NCBI GenBank assembly: GCA_946480125.1
Contig: CAMLIY010000021.1
Coordinates: forward strand, 1 to 21,730
DNA from: an uncultured Asticcacaulis sp.
Lineage (GTDB): Bacteria > Pseudomonadota > Alphaproteobacteria > Caulobacterales > Caulobacteraceae
Direction: 5' to 3'
Length of the DNA stretch: 21,730 nucleotides
In this document: piece after piece, positions 1 through 6,282 of the stretch
Numbering within the stretch: the first letter of the stretch is position 1
Layout: the number at the start of each line of letters is the position of its first letter
Notes under the pieces: generated by a model
The model's database searches: none
What the model was told of the DNA's origin: nothing
The model's input: only the letters and a program-made list of their open reading frames with translations
Translations under genes and position numbers: made by a program

Positions 1-1
1 T

Positions 2-121
2 TCATCCGGCGAATATCCAGCAGGCACACCTTACTTTGTGCCGTCTCAGATGTCGGGGGCTATCCGCCTGAATTTCAGCAATAGGGTCAGCTTGGCGCAT
101 TACGACACGCCTCCGAAGTAG
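2..121 (+). CDS. C-terminal fragment of an unknown protein, cut by the left edge
   Basis: An open frame enters from the left edge and ends at a TAG at 119-121, giving 39 visible residues. The end reads ...NFSNRVSLAHYDTPPK. I do not recognise the family. The case for a real gene is that the frame is open from the edge and stops three bases before the stop codon of the convergent gene at 125, a tidy tail-to-tail arrangement. The other two forward frames close earlier (stops near 82 and 70). Nothing can be said about function, and the fragment could be a chance open frame. Confidence 0.45.
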   Translation, partial: SSGEYPAGTPYFVPSQMSGAIRLNFSNRVSLAHYDTPPK

Positions 122-124
122 CTG

Positions 125-631
125 TCAGACTTGTGCCTGTTGCGATTTGATGGTCTTTTGCGCCATCATATACATACCGAGCCAGCCACTGGTGAAAGCG
201 CACACACCGACGATGATAGGGCACAGGATGAATAAGGTCAGCGTGTTCGGCAAGTGCAGCAAGTCGATCCAGTAATAGGCCGTTAGCAGGATGCCCGTTA
301 GCCAGGCTGGAAACTGCCCTGCCTTGCCCAGCCAGGTGGCGAAATAGCCACCGACAAACGCGCCAACCGCCCAGGTCAGCGGAATGACAATAAACACCTG
401 CCCGGCCACTGTCTTCATCAGCTCTGCTTTTTGTTCGGCATCGACCATATAGATGCCAGGCGGGAACGGAAATAACTGATCGAGGACATATTTGGCGATC
501 GTATAGACCAGCATTCCCAGCAATAGACCTGACAGCACGACCAGCACGACAACAAGAGTCTGTCGCGTCTTGGCATCATTCCATTCGCTGATCCAGTCCT
601 GAAAACGGCCGATGAACGACGATTTGGCCAT
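125..631 (-). CDS. Four-helix inner-membrane protein of unknown function
   Basis: Predicted 168-residue membrane protein. The N-terminus is polar and cytoplasmic-looking (about residues 1-24). Four hydrophobic segments follow, at about 26-46, 78-98, 109-126 and 130-155, with a short soluble loop at about 51-75 and a polar Gln-rich tail. I chose the ATG at 631 rather than the upstream in-frame ATG at 664 because GAGGG lies 7 bases before it, and the extra 11 residues (Gly/His-rich) look non-coding. The protein faces the frame ending at 121 and lies 81 bases downstream of the thioesterase gene on the same strand, so the two may be co-transcribed. I do not recognise the family; Gly-rich helices 2 and 4 are its only notable feature. 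No catalytic motif is visible. Confidence 0.8.
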   Translation of the reverse strand: MAKSSFIGRFQDWISEWNDAKTRQTLVVVLVVLSGLLLGMLVYTIAKYVLDQLFPFPPGIYMVDAEQKAELMKTVAGQVFIVIPLTWAVGAFVGGYFATWLGKAGQFPAWLTGILLTAYYWIDLLHLPNTLTLFILCPIIVGVCAFTSGWLGMYMMAQKTIKSQQAQV

Positions 632-712
632 ATGGATACCCTCACCCCCTGCTGTGTGACCCATTGATGTCCCCGTCAGGCCATCCGGTCAATGCCTTAT
701 TGTTACCACATT

Positions 713-1150
713 CTAAACAGGCTTGCCAAATGCCAGTTTCGGTATACGCCCACCTGCTACCGGCCTGGGCTTTCCGTTGTCATCAATGGCGACAAAGGTA
801 AATATGGCTTCGGTAACCCTCACCTTGTCCTCGCCTTCGCGTGGTCGGCGATAGGCATCAACCTTCATTTTCATCGAGGTACGCCCGACCGACATCACCT
901 TGGCATAGACCGTGACCTCATCCCCCACCTGCACCGGTGTCAGAAAAACCATGCCGTCGACGGCGATGGTGGCCACGCGGCCTTTTGACAGGCGCGCCGC
1001 AATATTACCCGCTGCCAAATCCATCTGCGACATCAGCCAGCCGCCGAAAATATCGCCCGATGGATTGGTATCGGCCGGCATGGCGGTGGTCAGGATGCCG
1101 AGATCGGCCGGATCGGGCTGTTCGGAATGATCGTGAGGGCTGGTCGCCAT
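713..1150 (-). CDS. yciA: Acyl-CoA thioesterase, YciA-type hotdog fold
   Basis: This 145-residue protein is predicted to hydrolyse acyl-CoA to free acid and CoA in the cytoplasm. The signature of the YciA/BACH group is clear: PADTNPSGDIFGGWL at residues 25-39, then SQMDLAAG at 41-48. Asp44 sits where the catalytic acid is described for YciA enzymes, and VDGMVFLTPVQVGD forms the following hotdog strand. Length is normal for a single-hotdog enzyme. The ATG at 1150 has GGAG 7 bases upstream. The gene follows rpsU on the same strand but is separated from it by a terminator, so it probably has its own promoter. In this family the physiological substrate is often uncertain (broad specificity; proposed roles in membrane lipid or CoA homeostasis). 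Confidence 0.9.
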   Translation of the reverse strand: MATSPHDHSEQPDPADLGILTTAMPADTNPSGDIFGGWLMSQMDLAAGNIAARLSKGRVATIAVDGMVFLTPVQVGDEVTVYAKVMSVGRTSMKMKVDAYRRPREGEDKVRVTEAIFTFVAIDDNGKPRPVAGGRIPKLAFGKPV

Positions 1151-1180
1151 GAAACATCTCCAAAGGCGCAGACAGACAGT

Positions 1181-1214
1181 AAAAAAGCGCTGAAAGCCGT
1201 GCTTTCAACGCTTT
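1181..1214 (-). terminator. Rho-independent terminator of rpsU
   Basis: Read on the minus strand, AAAGCG plus a one-base mismatch plus TGAAAGC pairs with GCTTTCA plus CGCTTT around a 3-base loop, and six T residues follow at 1186-1181. It lies 45 bases past the rpsU stop and ahead of the thioesterase gene, so it should end the rpsU transcript. Confidence 0.8.
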
Positions 1215-1258
1215 ATAGCTATATTTTCATCTGTTCAAAGACTTAACAGATAAACTTA

Positions 1259-1495
1259 TTAGGCACGCACAGGACGCGGCGTGGCGGGCAGGCCACCTTC
1301 GCGTTGCAGGCGCTTGCGGGCCAGCTTGCGGGCGCGGCGAACGGCTTCCGCCTGCTGGCGGGCGCGCTTTTCGGATGGCTTTTCGTAATGCACGTGACGC
1401 TTCATTTCGCGGAAGGACCCTTCGCGCTGCATCTTCTTCTTCAGGGCCTTCAGGGCCTGGTCGACATTGTTGTCACGGACGAAAATCTGTACCAA
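1259..1495 (-). CDS. rpsU: 30S ribosomal protein S21
   Basis: Small basic ribosomal protein of the 30S subunit, 78 residues from the proposed start. The family pattern is plain: [20 protein letters not shown] at the N-terminus, then [21 protein letters not shown], then an Arg/Lys-rich C-terminal tail typical of alphaproteobacterial S21. I place the start at the TTG at 1495, not the in-frame ATG at 1510. The bases of that ATG run into GGAGAG, which sits at proper Shine-Dalgarno distance (7-8 bases) from the TTG, and S21 proteins normally begin M-x-x-[IV]-x-V-[RK]-[DE]. The ATG start would add MERYL, which is not family-like. A terminator follows the gene. The next gene upstream, COQ9, is divergent. 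Confidence 0.95.
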   Translation of the reverse strand: MVQIFVRDNNVDQALKALKKKMQREGSFREMKRHVHYEKPSEKRARQQAEAVRRARKLARKRLQREGGLPATPRPVRA

Positions 1496-1562
1496 AAGGT
1501 ATCTCTCCATTCAGGGTTCGAGGGCCGGTGAGGACATGCGCCAGAAACCCGGCAGCGGCCCG

Positions 1563-1649
1563 TCAGCCAATTGCGAAAAAGAAACTTACGCCCGCAAACC
1601 ATAAGGCGTGCAGGAAGATCGGGACAAGCCCATACATGAGCCGATCCAT
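1563..1649 (-). CDS. Possible 28-residue single-helix membrane peptide upstream of rpsU
   Basis: The ATG at 1649 opens a 28-codon frame ending in TGA at 1563. The translation starts MDRLMYGLVPIFLHALWF and continues AGVSFFFAIG: a short charged N-terminus followed by one strongly hydrophobic, aromatic-rich stretch of about 23 residues, as in small bacterial membrane proteins. The only Shine-Dalgarno candidate is GGACAGG directly against the ATG, which is weak. It lies 67 bases upstream of the rpsU start on the same strand and could be a short upstream gene in the rpsU leader. A chance frame cannot be excluded; I know of no family. Confidence 0.3.
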   Translation of the reverse strand: MDRLMYGLVPIFLHALWFAGVSFFFAIG

Positions 1650-1661
1650 CCTGTCCAGCCG

Positions 1662-1685
1662 AACCCCGCCTTAAAAGGGGTTTTT
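1662..1685 (+). terminator. Terminator-like hairpin without an obvious upstream gene
   Basis: AACCCC (1662-1667) pairs with GGGGTT (1677-1682) around a 9-base loop, and more T residues follow on the plus strand. No plus-strand gene ends here, so it is either incidental or terminates an unannotated plus-strand RNA running antisense to the rpsU leader. Confidence 0.3.
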
Positions 1686-1776
1686 GATCGCTTTTTTGCT
1701 GTTTTTCTTTGTAGCTGAGGCCTTTATGGCGTTTGCAGATGCGACACTTTGTTACCGCCGTTGCGGTCTTATCCTC

Positions 1777-1805
1777 TTGGCGCGGCGCCATACAGCGCCT
1801 ATTGT
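1777..1805 (+). promoter_or_regulatory. Candidate promoter of COQ9
   Basis: TTGGCG (1777-1782), a 17-base spacer, then TATTGT (1800-1805); each hexamer matches the sigma-70 consensus at 4 of 6 positions. The expected transcription start falls at about 1812-1813, on the ATG of COQ9, which has no Shine-Dalgarno sequence. Found by eye and not scored. Confidence 0.3.
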
Positions 1806-1812
1806 AACTCAC

Positions 1813-2475
1813 ATGACCGTAACCGCGCCTCTGACTGGCTTGAAAGCCGCTGAAACCCGTCTGGCTAACGCCGTTGCCGGCTATGTGCCGCAACTGGGCC
1901 TCAACCGTATGAGTCTTGAGGCTGGTGCGCGCAGCCTGGGGCTTAGCGAGGGTGAACGCGATCTGATCGCCCCGCATGGTGCTTCAGATATTGCCGCCAT
2001 CCTGTGGCGTGACCATGATGCGGTTCTCCTTAGCCCGGAAACCATCGAATCACTGGCGCATATGCGAATCCGCGAAAAGATCGGTTTTCTCCTCAATAGC
2101 CGGCTCGATGCCGCCGCTACCGATGAGAAAGTGACAAAAAGCCTGATGGGTTATTTCGTTTTACCCCACCATGCCGCGCTTTATCATCGTCTGCTGTGGG
2201 AAACCGCGGATATCATCTGGCGCCTGGCCGGCGATACCGCGCTCGATGAAAATCATTATTCCAAGCGCACGATCGTCTGCGGCATCATCACCACGGCGAT
2301 GATGACTCGCCTGTCGCGCGGTCGGGAGGCGCAGATTGAGCAGATCGGTCGTAACATCGAACAGGTCATGCAGTTTGAGAAGTTCAAGGCAAAGCTGCCG
2401 GTAAAGCCGGAAGAAATCATTTTGAATCTGGCCAAAACGCTTGGCCGCATAAGATTTGGTCAAAATGCGGCATGA
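1813..2475 (+). CDS. COQ9-family ubiquinone biosynthesis protein
   Basis: This 220-residue protein matches the COQ9 family, which binds lipids and supports the COQ7-type hydroxylation step in ubiquinone synthesis. COQ9 proteins have a TetR-like helical fold without the DNA-binding role. The diagnostic stretch is DTALDENHYSKRTIVCGII in the C-terminal half, preceded by an amphipathic WETADIIWRLAGD helix. A short N-terminal HTH-like part (RMSLEAGARSLGLSEGE) resembles the TetR fold. I chose the ATG at 1813: the longer frame from 1684 adds 43 residues with no family resemblance. No Shine-Dalgarno sequence is visible, but a promoter-like pair ends 7 bases upstream, so the mRNA may be leaderless. 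rpsU is divergent, a pairing I recall from other alphaproteobacteria. The stop overlaps the next start by four bases (ATGA). Confidence 0.85.
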   Translation: MTVTAPLTGLKAAETRLANAVAGYVPQLGLNRMSLEAGARSLGLSEGERDLIAPHGASDIAAILWRDHDAVLLSPETIESLAHMRIREKIGFLLNSRLDAAATDEKVTKSLMGYFVLPHHAALYHRLLWETADIIWRLAGDTALDENHYSKRTIVCGIITTAMMTRLSRGREAQIEQIGRNIEQVMQFEKFKAKLPVKPEEIILNLAKTLGRIRFGQNAA

Positions 2476-2789
2476 GGCCGCTACGCGCCCTGCTCATCTG
2501 TATCTGGATGCTGTTTTCGCTGACGGCGACTGCTGTGCCGGCTATGGCCCGCGACCTGTCGTGCCATATGGAGCATATGGAAATGACCGGCCAGCAAATA
2601 CCGCATCACAAGCCGGACACCCCGACACCGAAAACGGTCATGCCCTGTTGCAGCCAGCCGGTCCTGGCGGCTGATAATAGGCCAATGACGCTTTTATCGC
2701 GTCCTTTGGAGATAGCCTGCCTGATTCCCTCAGTGGCAGCCCCTTTGCGCGATGTGCCCGTTTGCCTGGAGCCGCGTCCACCGAAATAA
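2472..2789 (+). CDS. Small secreted Met/His/Cys-rich protein, possibly metal-binding
   Basis: 105 residues. Residues 1-26 form a signal peptide (positively charged MRPLR, hydrophobic core, AMA cleavage), so the product is probably periplasmic. The mature N-terminal half is dense in soft metal ligands: CHMEHMEM at 31-38, PHHKP at 44-48 and MPCC at 57-60; Cys83 and Cys98 follow in a Pro-rich tail. This resembles small accessory proteins found beside copper-resistance genes, but I cannot assign a named family. The start codon overlaps the COQ9 stop (ATGA), which suggests translational coupling. The next gene encodes an outer-membrane-type protein with Met-rich ends, supporting a shared copper or other metal role. 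That role is inferred only from composition and neighbours. Confidence 0.7.
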   Translation: MRPLRALLICIWMLFSLTATAVPAMARDLSCHMEHMEMTGQQIPHHKPDTPTPKTVMPCCSQPVLAADNRPMTLLSRPLEIACLIPSVAAPLRDVPVCLEPRPPK

Positions 2790-2819
2790 TTTGATGGAAT
2801 AAAGCCTTTCCCATCAAAT
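2789..2819 (+). repeat. 9-bp inverted repeat between the two secreted-protein genes
   Basis: ATTTGATGG (2789-2797) is a perfect inverted repeat of CCATCAAAT (2811-2819), with a 13-base loop. It begins inside the stop codon of the upstream gene and ends just before the AGGAG of the next. It could be an RNA hairpin that tunes downstream expression, or an operator. It is not followed by a clean T run. Confidence 0.55.
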
Positions 2820-2837
2820 ATTTTCAGGAGACACATA

Positions 2838-4034
2838 ATGTCCCGCTTTAAATCTGCGACCGCTACGGCGGCGCTTTTGGCGTTGGCCGCTTCACCTGTT
2901 TTTGCTCAGGATATGGACCCGAATATGAATATGTCGGGCCACGATATGTCCACATCAAATACCGGCTGGCAGGTCATGAGCCATACCGCCCTGACCTTCG
3001 TGGCCGACGATCAGGAGGGGCCGCGCGGCAGCTCCAAAAGCTTCGTCGAGGGCATGTTCATGGTCATGGCTTCGCGCAAGCTGGGTGACCGCAATAACCT
3101 CGATCTCAGCCTTATGCTGTCGCCCGACGCCTTTATGGGCAAGGGCGGCTATCCTCTGCTGCTGCAAACCGGGGAAACGTCCGACGGTGTGAATCACCTT
3201 GTCGATGCCCAGCATCCTCACGACCTCTTTATGGGGGCCACCGCCAAGCTGACGCATCGCTTCGATAGCGAAACCAAGGGCTTTGTTTTGGTCGGCTGGC
3301 CCGGTGAGTTCGGTTTCGGTCCCACCGCCTTCATGCACCGCGCCTCAGGTGAAAACTTCCCGACCGCGCCGATCACCCACCACTGGCTCGATTCCGGCCA
3401 TATCACCATGGGCGTCATCACGGCGGGCGTAGCCAGGGGACCACTCCAGCTTGAGGTATCACGGTTTACGGGTCGCGAACCGGATCAATATCGCTTCAAT
3501 CTCGATACGCCGAAGCTTGATTCGACGGCGGTCCGCTTCACCTGGCAGGTCAGCCCCAATCTGACGGCCCAGGCGTCTTGGGCACATCAGGTCAGTCCGG
3601 AGCAATTAGCCCCAGATGAAGACCTGCAACGCCACTCGGTGAGCCTTGATTACAACCACGCCTTCATGGCCGGGACACTTTATTCCACATTAGCCTGGGG
3701 ACGAAAGGCAATCGAGCACAGTACCGAAAAACCAGCCGACGGATACCTGTTCGAGAATACCTTCAAATTCAACGACAAATGGATGGCGCTGGGCCGTCAT
3801 GAGCGCGTCTATAATGACGAACTGGTTCATGACGGCGCTTACTGGGTGAGCAAGACCGAAATTGGCGCCATCCGCAGCTTCGATCTGGGACATGAAATGA
3901 TGCTAGGCTTAGGGCTGGTGCGTCAGTTTAATGAGGTGCCAGATGCCCTGAAAGCCGTGTATGGCGACCATCCCAACGGCATCGTTGGCTTTATCCAGTT
4001 CAAGCTGCACCCTATGAGCGGAATGAAGATGTAA
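2838..4034 (+). CDS. Outer-membrane-type protein with Met-rich termini, probably copper-associated
   Basis: 398 residues. Residues 1-23 are a signal peptide ending SPVFA. The mature protein opens with a Met/His-rich segment (QDMDPNMNMSGHDM) and ends HPMSGMKM. The body alternates polar and aromatic residues in strand-sized blocks (for example RHSVSLDYNHAFMAGTLYST and FENTFKFNDKWMALGRHERV), which suggests a beta-barrel. It also carries conserved-looking His clusters: DAQHPHDLFMG and PITHHWLDSGHITMG. I recall this type of protein next to copper oxidase and copper efflux genes in other Proteobacteria, but cannot give it a domain name. AGGAG lies 7 bases before the ATG. It is the last gene of the COQ9 run and is followed by a very strong terminator. 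The metal role is inferred. Confidence 0.8.
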   Translation: MSRFKSATATAALLALAASPVFAQDMDPNMNMSGHDMSTSNTGWQVMSHTALTFVADDQEGPRGSSKSFVEGMFMVMASRKLGDRNNLDLSLMLSPDAFMGKGGYPLLLQTGETSDGVNHLVDAQHPHDLFMGATAKLTHRFDSETKGFVLVGWPGEFGFGPTAFMHRASGENFPTAPITHHWLDSGHITMGVITAGVARGPLQLEVSRFTGREPDQYRFNLDTPKLDSTAVRFTWQVSPNLTAQASWAHQVSPEQLAPDEDLQRHSVSLDYNHAFMAGTLYSTLAWGRKAIEHSTEKPADGYLFENTFKFNDKWMALGRHERVYNDELVHDGAYWVSKTEIGAIRSFDLGHEMMLGLGLVRQFNEVPDALKAVYGDHPNGIVGFIQFKLHPMSGMKM

Positions 4035-4077
4035 AAAATAACCCCTGCGCAGACAGGCTGCGCAGGGGTTATTTTTT
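4033..4077. terminator. Strong bidirectional terminator
   Basis: TAACCCCTGCGCAG (4039-4052) pairs perfectly with 4058-4071 around the loop ACAGG. The stem extends further by six A-T pairs (4033-4038 with 4072-4077), giving T runs on both strands. It overlaps the stop codon of the upstream gene and also serves the convergent YciI-like gene. Confidence 0.93.
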
Positions 4078-4090
4078 AATATCAATAATC

Positions 4091-4393
4091 TCAAACGATC
4101 GCTTCAGCTTTACTCTTAAGGCCTTCAAGACCGGGCGCCGTCGATGTGATATTGACTTCTGAAATCGAATATTCCGACACACCATTGATATGGAATGGAT
4201 CACGGCGCAGCATGGCTTCCACAGCCTCGCGTTCGCCCTGGGCGAAAATCATACCGCCTGTGCGCGGCATGCGCCGACCCGCCGCCAGGAAAAGACCATT
4301 GCCATAGCCTTCTTTAAGCCATGCCATATGGGCATCAAGGTAACGATCGACTTCATCATTTGGGACCGTATAGGTCAGGGTAACAATAAACAT
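4091..4393 (-). CDS. YciI-like protein
   Basis: 100 residues with the YciI/dimeric alpha-beta barrel layout: strand MFIVTLTYTV, helix with the conserved His (DAHMAWLKEGY, His22), strand with GLFLAAGRRMP, GGMIFAQGER, then a second helix of the form EAVEAMLRRDPFHINGVSEY. The DPFH segment is typical of the family. Members are small cytoplasmic proteins of mostly unknown reaction; a His-Asp pair has been proposed as an active site. AAGGA lies 8 bases before the ATG. The gene precedes nothing obvious on its strand; purK is upstream with a 69-base gap, so it may be the last gene of the purE-purK transcript. Confidence 0.85.
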   Translation of the reverse strand: MFIVTLTYTVPNDEVDRYLDAHMAWLKEGYGNGLFLAAGRRMPRTGGMIFAQGEREAVEAMLRRDPFHINGVSEYSISEVNITSTAPGLEGLKSKAEAIV

Positions 4394-4462
4394 CAGAATT
4401 TCCTTTACTCGACATCAGGCTTTGCCCCGACACGCATTAAAAATCAATTCGCAACGGCAAAA

Positions 4463-5542
4463 TCAGGCTTTAATACGATTGATATGGCCCATCTTGCGGC
4501 CGGGGCGCGGCTCATCCTTGCCATAAACATAGAGGCGAGATTTCGGCTCGGCGGCCAGGGTAGGCCAGTCAAGTATATCGGCACCCAAAAGATTGGTCAT
4601 TTCGACCGTGCCGCGCGCCGAGGTATCGCCTAGCGGCCAGCCCACAACGGCGCGAATATGCTGCTCAAACTGGTCGCACAGGCAACCGTCCTGCGTCCAG
4701 TGGCCAGAATTGTGCACACGCGGAGCGATTTCATTAAGCAGTAATTTGTCACCCGGCAAAACGAACAGCTCGACCGCCAGAACGCCCACATAGTCGAGCC
4801 CATCCAGCACCTTGCGGGCAATGTCATGCGCCTGGGCCGTCACGGCTTCGGAAACCTGCGCCGGCGCCAGGGTGGTGGACAGAATGCCCCCGACATGGTG
4901 ATTCTCACCGATCGGGAAAGTCTTGATCTCGCCGTTCCAGCCGCGCGCCGCCACCACCGATATCTCGCGGGTGAAACTGGCCTTGGCTTCCAGAATGGAC
5001 GGGCGCCCCCCCAGAGACGCATAGGCGGACGCCACCTCATCTAAGCTTCGCACCCAAACCTGCCCCTTGCCGTCATAACCTTCACGGCGGGTTTTGAGCA
5101 GGGCTTCAGGCGTGGGCGAGGCATGCATGGCCGCTTCCAGATCGGCCACCGAATTGATCTCGAAGAAATCAACCGTGCCGATGCCCGCGTCACGCGCGAA
5201 GCTCTTTTCAAGTACGCGATCCTGGGTAATGCGCAACGCCCTGGAGGATGGCGCAACCACGGCGCCTCTGCCGGTCAGGAAATCCAGACTGGTGGCTGGC
5301 ACATTTTCAAACTCGAAGGTGATGACATCGCAGCTTTCCGCCAGGCGCGCCAGAACGGTCTCATCCGTATAAGCCGCCACCTTAGAAGCCAGCGATACCT
5401 GGGCGGCCGGTGATCCTGCATCTGGTCCGAAAGTCACGACCTTGAAACCGAGACGCGAGGCGGCCTGTGACAGCATCCGGCCCAACTGGCCGTCACCGAG
5501 AATACCGATTGTACTGCCAAGAGGCAGGGCTTTTTTCAACAT
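4463..5542 (-). CDS. purK: N5-carboxyaminoimidazole ribonucleotide synthase
   Basis: PurK uses ATP and bicarbonate to convert AIR to N5-CAIR in purine biosynthesis. The 359-residue protein has the expected ATP-grasp layout: the GILGDGQLGRM nucleotide-fold start (residues 13-23), the central FEFENVPA motif, KTRREGYDGKGQVW in the ATP-grasp domain, VLAVELFV, and the metal-binding NEIAPRVHNSGHWT near the C-terminus. All these motifs look intact. The gene begins one base after the purE stop, so the two are translationally coupled and should act in sequence. The Shine-Dalgarno sequence is weak (AGAAG inside the end of purE). Confidence 0.97.
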   Translation of the reverse strand: MLKKALPLGSTIGILGDGQLGRMLSQAASRLGFKVVTFGPDAGSPAAQVSLASKVAAYTDETVLARLAESCDVITFEFENVPATSLDFLTGRGAVVAPSSRALRITQDRVLEKSFARDAGIGTVDFFEINSVADLEAAMHASPTPEALLKTRREGYDGKGQVWVRSLDEVASAYASLGGRPSILEAKASFTREISVVAARGWNGEIKTFPIGENHHVGGILSTTLAPAQVSEAVTAQAHDIARKVLDGLDYVGVLAVELFVLPGDKLLLNEIAPRVHNSGHWTQDGCLCDQFEQHIRAVVGWPLGDTSARGTVEMTNLLGADILDWPTLAAEPKSRLYVYGKDEPRPGRKMGHINRIKA

Positions 5543-5543
5543 C

Positions 5544-6035
5544 TTAATCTTCTACTGTATCAGGAACACTGTCAGTCTGAGCCTGACGCAGGACTTCGAT
5601 GCGGTTCGCTAAAACCGGATCGTTCAGCGCCAGTATCTGCGCCGCCAGCAGACCGGCGTTCTTCGCGCCCGCCTCCCCAACGGCCAGAGTCCCCACAGGC
5701 ACGCCTCCCGGCATCTGGACGATGGAGAGCAGCGAATCGATGCCTTTCAGGCCATCACGGACAGGCACCGGCACTCCCAGAACGGGAAGCGTTGTCATGG
5801 AAGCCGTCATGCCGGGCAGGTGCGCCGCACCGCCGGCACCGGCGATAATCACCTTGAAACCGGCGGTCTTGGCGCCGGTGGCAAATTCATATAGGCGTTG
5901 CGGAGTCCGATGTGCCGAAACAACCCGCGAGATGTAGCTGACGCCCAGTTGGTCAAGCGCGGTGGCGGCGGCCTTCATCACGCCCCAGTCAGAGCGGGAG
6001 CCCATAATGATGGCAACCTGCGGCGTGTCAGCCAT
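5544..6035 (-). CDS. purE: N5-carboxyaminoimidazole ribonucleotide mutase
   Basis: Class I PurE, which interconverts N5-CAIR and CAIR, the step directly after PurK. The 163-residue protein shows the conserved GSRSDW (12-17), SAHRTP (40-45) with the active-site His42, [12 protein letters not shown] (65-76), and [13 protein letters not shown] (108-120). AAGGA lies 7 bases before the ATG at 6035. It is the first gene of the purE-purK unit and is divergent from the diguanylate cyclase gene, sharing a 247-base intergenic region with a 10-bp direct repeat that could be regulatory. Nothing unusual is seen in the protein. Confidence 0.97.
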   Translation of the reverse strand: MADTPQVAIIMGSRSDWGVMKAAATALDQLGVSYISRVVSAHRTPQRLYEFATGAKTAGFKVIIAGAGGAAHLPGMTASMTTLPVLGVPVPVRDGLKGIDSLLSIVQMPGGVPVGTLAVGEAGAKNAGLLAAQILALNDPVLANRIEVLRQAQTDSVPDTVED

Positions 6036-6131
6036 GTGAAAGTCCTTGGAAAGGGGTATTTAAGAAAGGCGCGGAGTATAGTCTGAAGCGTTCGCACTGC
6101 AACCCCTCCGCTTAACCAAAAAAATCTTGTG

Positions 6132-6163
6132 ATTTATCCCTGAAAAGCGCCACATTTATCCCT
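6132..6163. repeat. 10-bp direct repeat in the purE / GGDEF intergenic region
   Basis: ATTTATCCCT occurs at 6132-6141 and again at 6154-6163. The copies start 22 bases apart, about two helical turns, as expected for tandem binding sites on one DNA face. It lies about 100 bases upstream of purE and 120 bases upstream of the GGDEF start, so it could act on either. Confidence 0.5.
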
Positions 6164-6172
6164 TAGGATTGT

Positions 6173-6211
6173 GCGCAATGGCATGTGTATAAAGGCGCTT
6201 GCGCATTGCGC
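6173..6211. repeat. 8-bp inverted repeat upstream of the GGDEF gene
   Basis: GCGCAATG (6173-6180) and CATTGCGC (6204-6211) form a perfect inverted repeat with a 23-base spacer. With GC-rich arms and no T run it is not a terminator. It may be an operator or chance. Confidence 0.35.
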
Positions 6212-6282
6212 CCGTTCCGCTTCCATGCTTTCATAATCTCTAAACGACCAACAGCTAGCATACACCTTCGGAAAGATTGGGC

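Larger units (their letters stand above)
1496..1812. other. 317-base intergenic region between rpsU and COQ9
   Basis: No recognised gene. It should hold the divergent promoters of rpsU (minus) and COQ9 (plus). It contains one small minus-strand frame with a membrane-like translation (1563-1649), a hairpin with a T run on the plus strand (1662-1685), and a promoter-like pair next to the COQ9 start (1777-1805). Longer overlapping frames cross it on both strands but are Arg/Pro-rich and resemble no protein family. Confidence 0.6.

Noticed and set aside
1511..1680. A structured RNA such as the 4.5S SRP RNA in the rpsU upstream region
   Set aside because: The conserved SRP apical loop sequence (GGAAGG/AGCAG type) is absent on both strands.
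1450..1977. A 175-codon minus-strand frame across the rpsU-COQ9 gap
   Set aside because: It overlaps rpsU in another frame and the COQ9 coding region antisense, and has no family-like segments.
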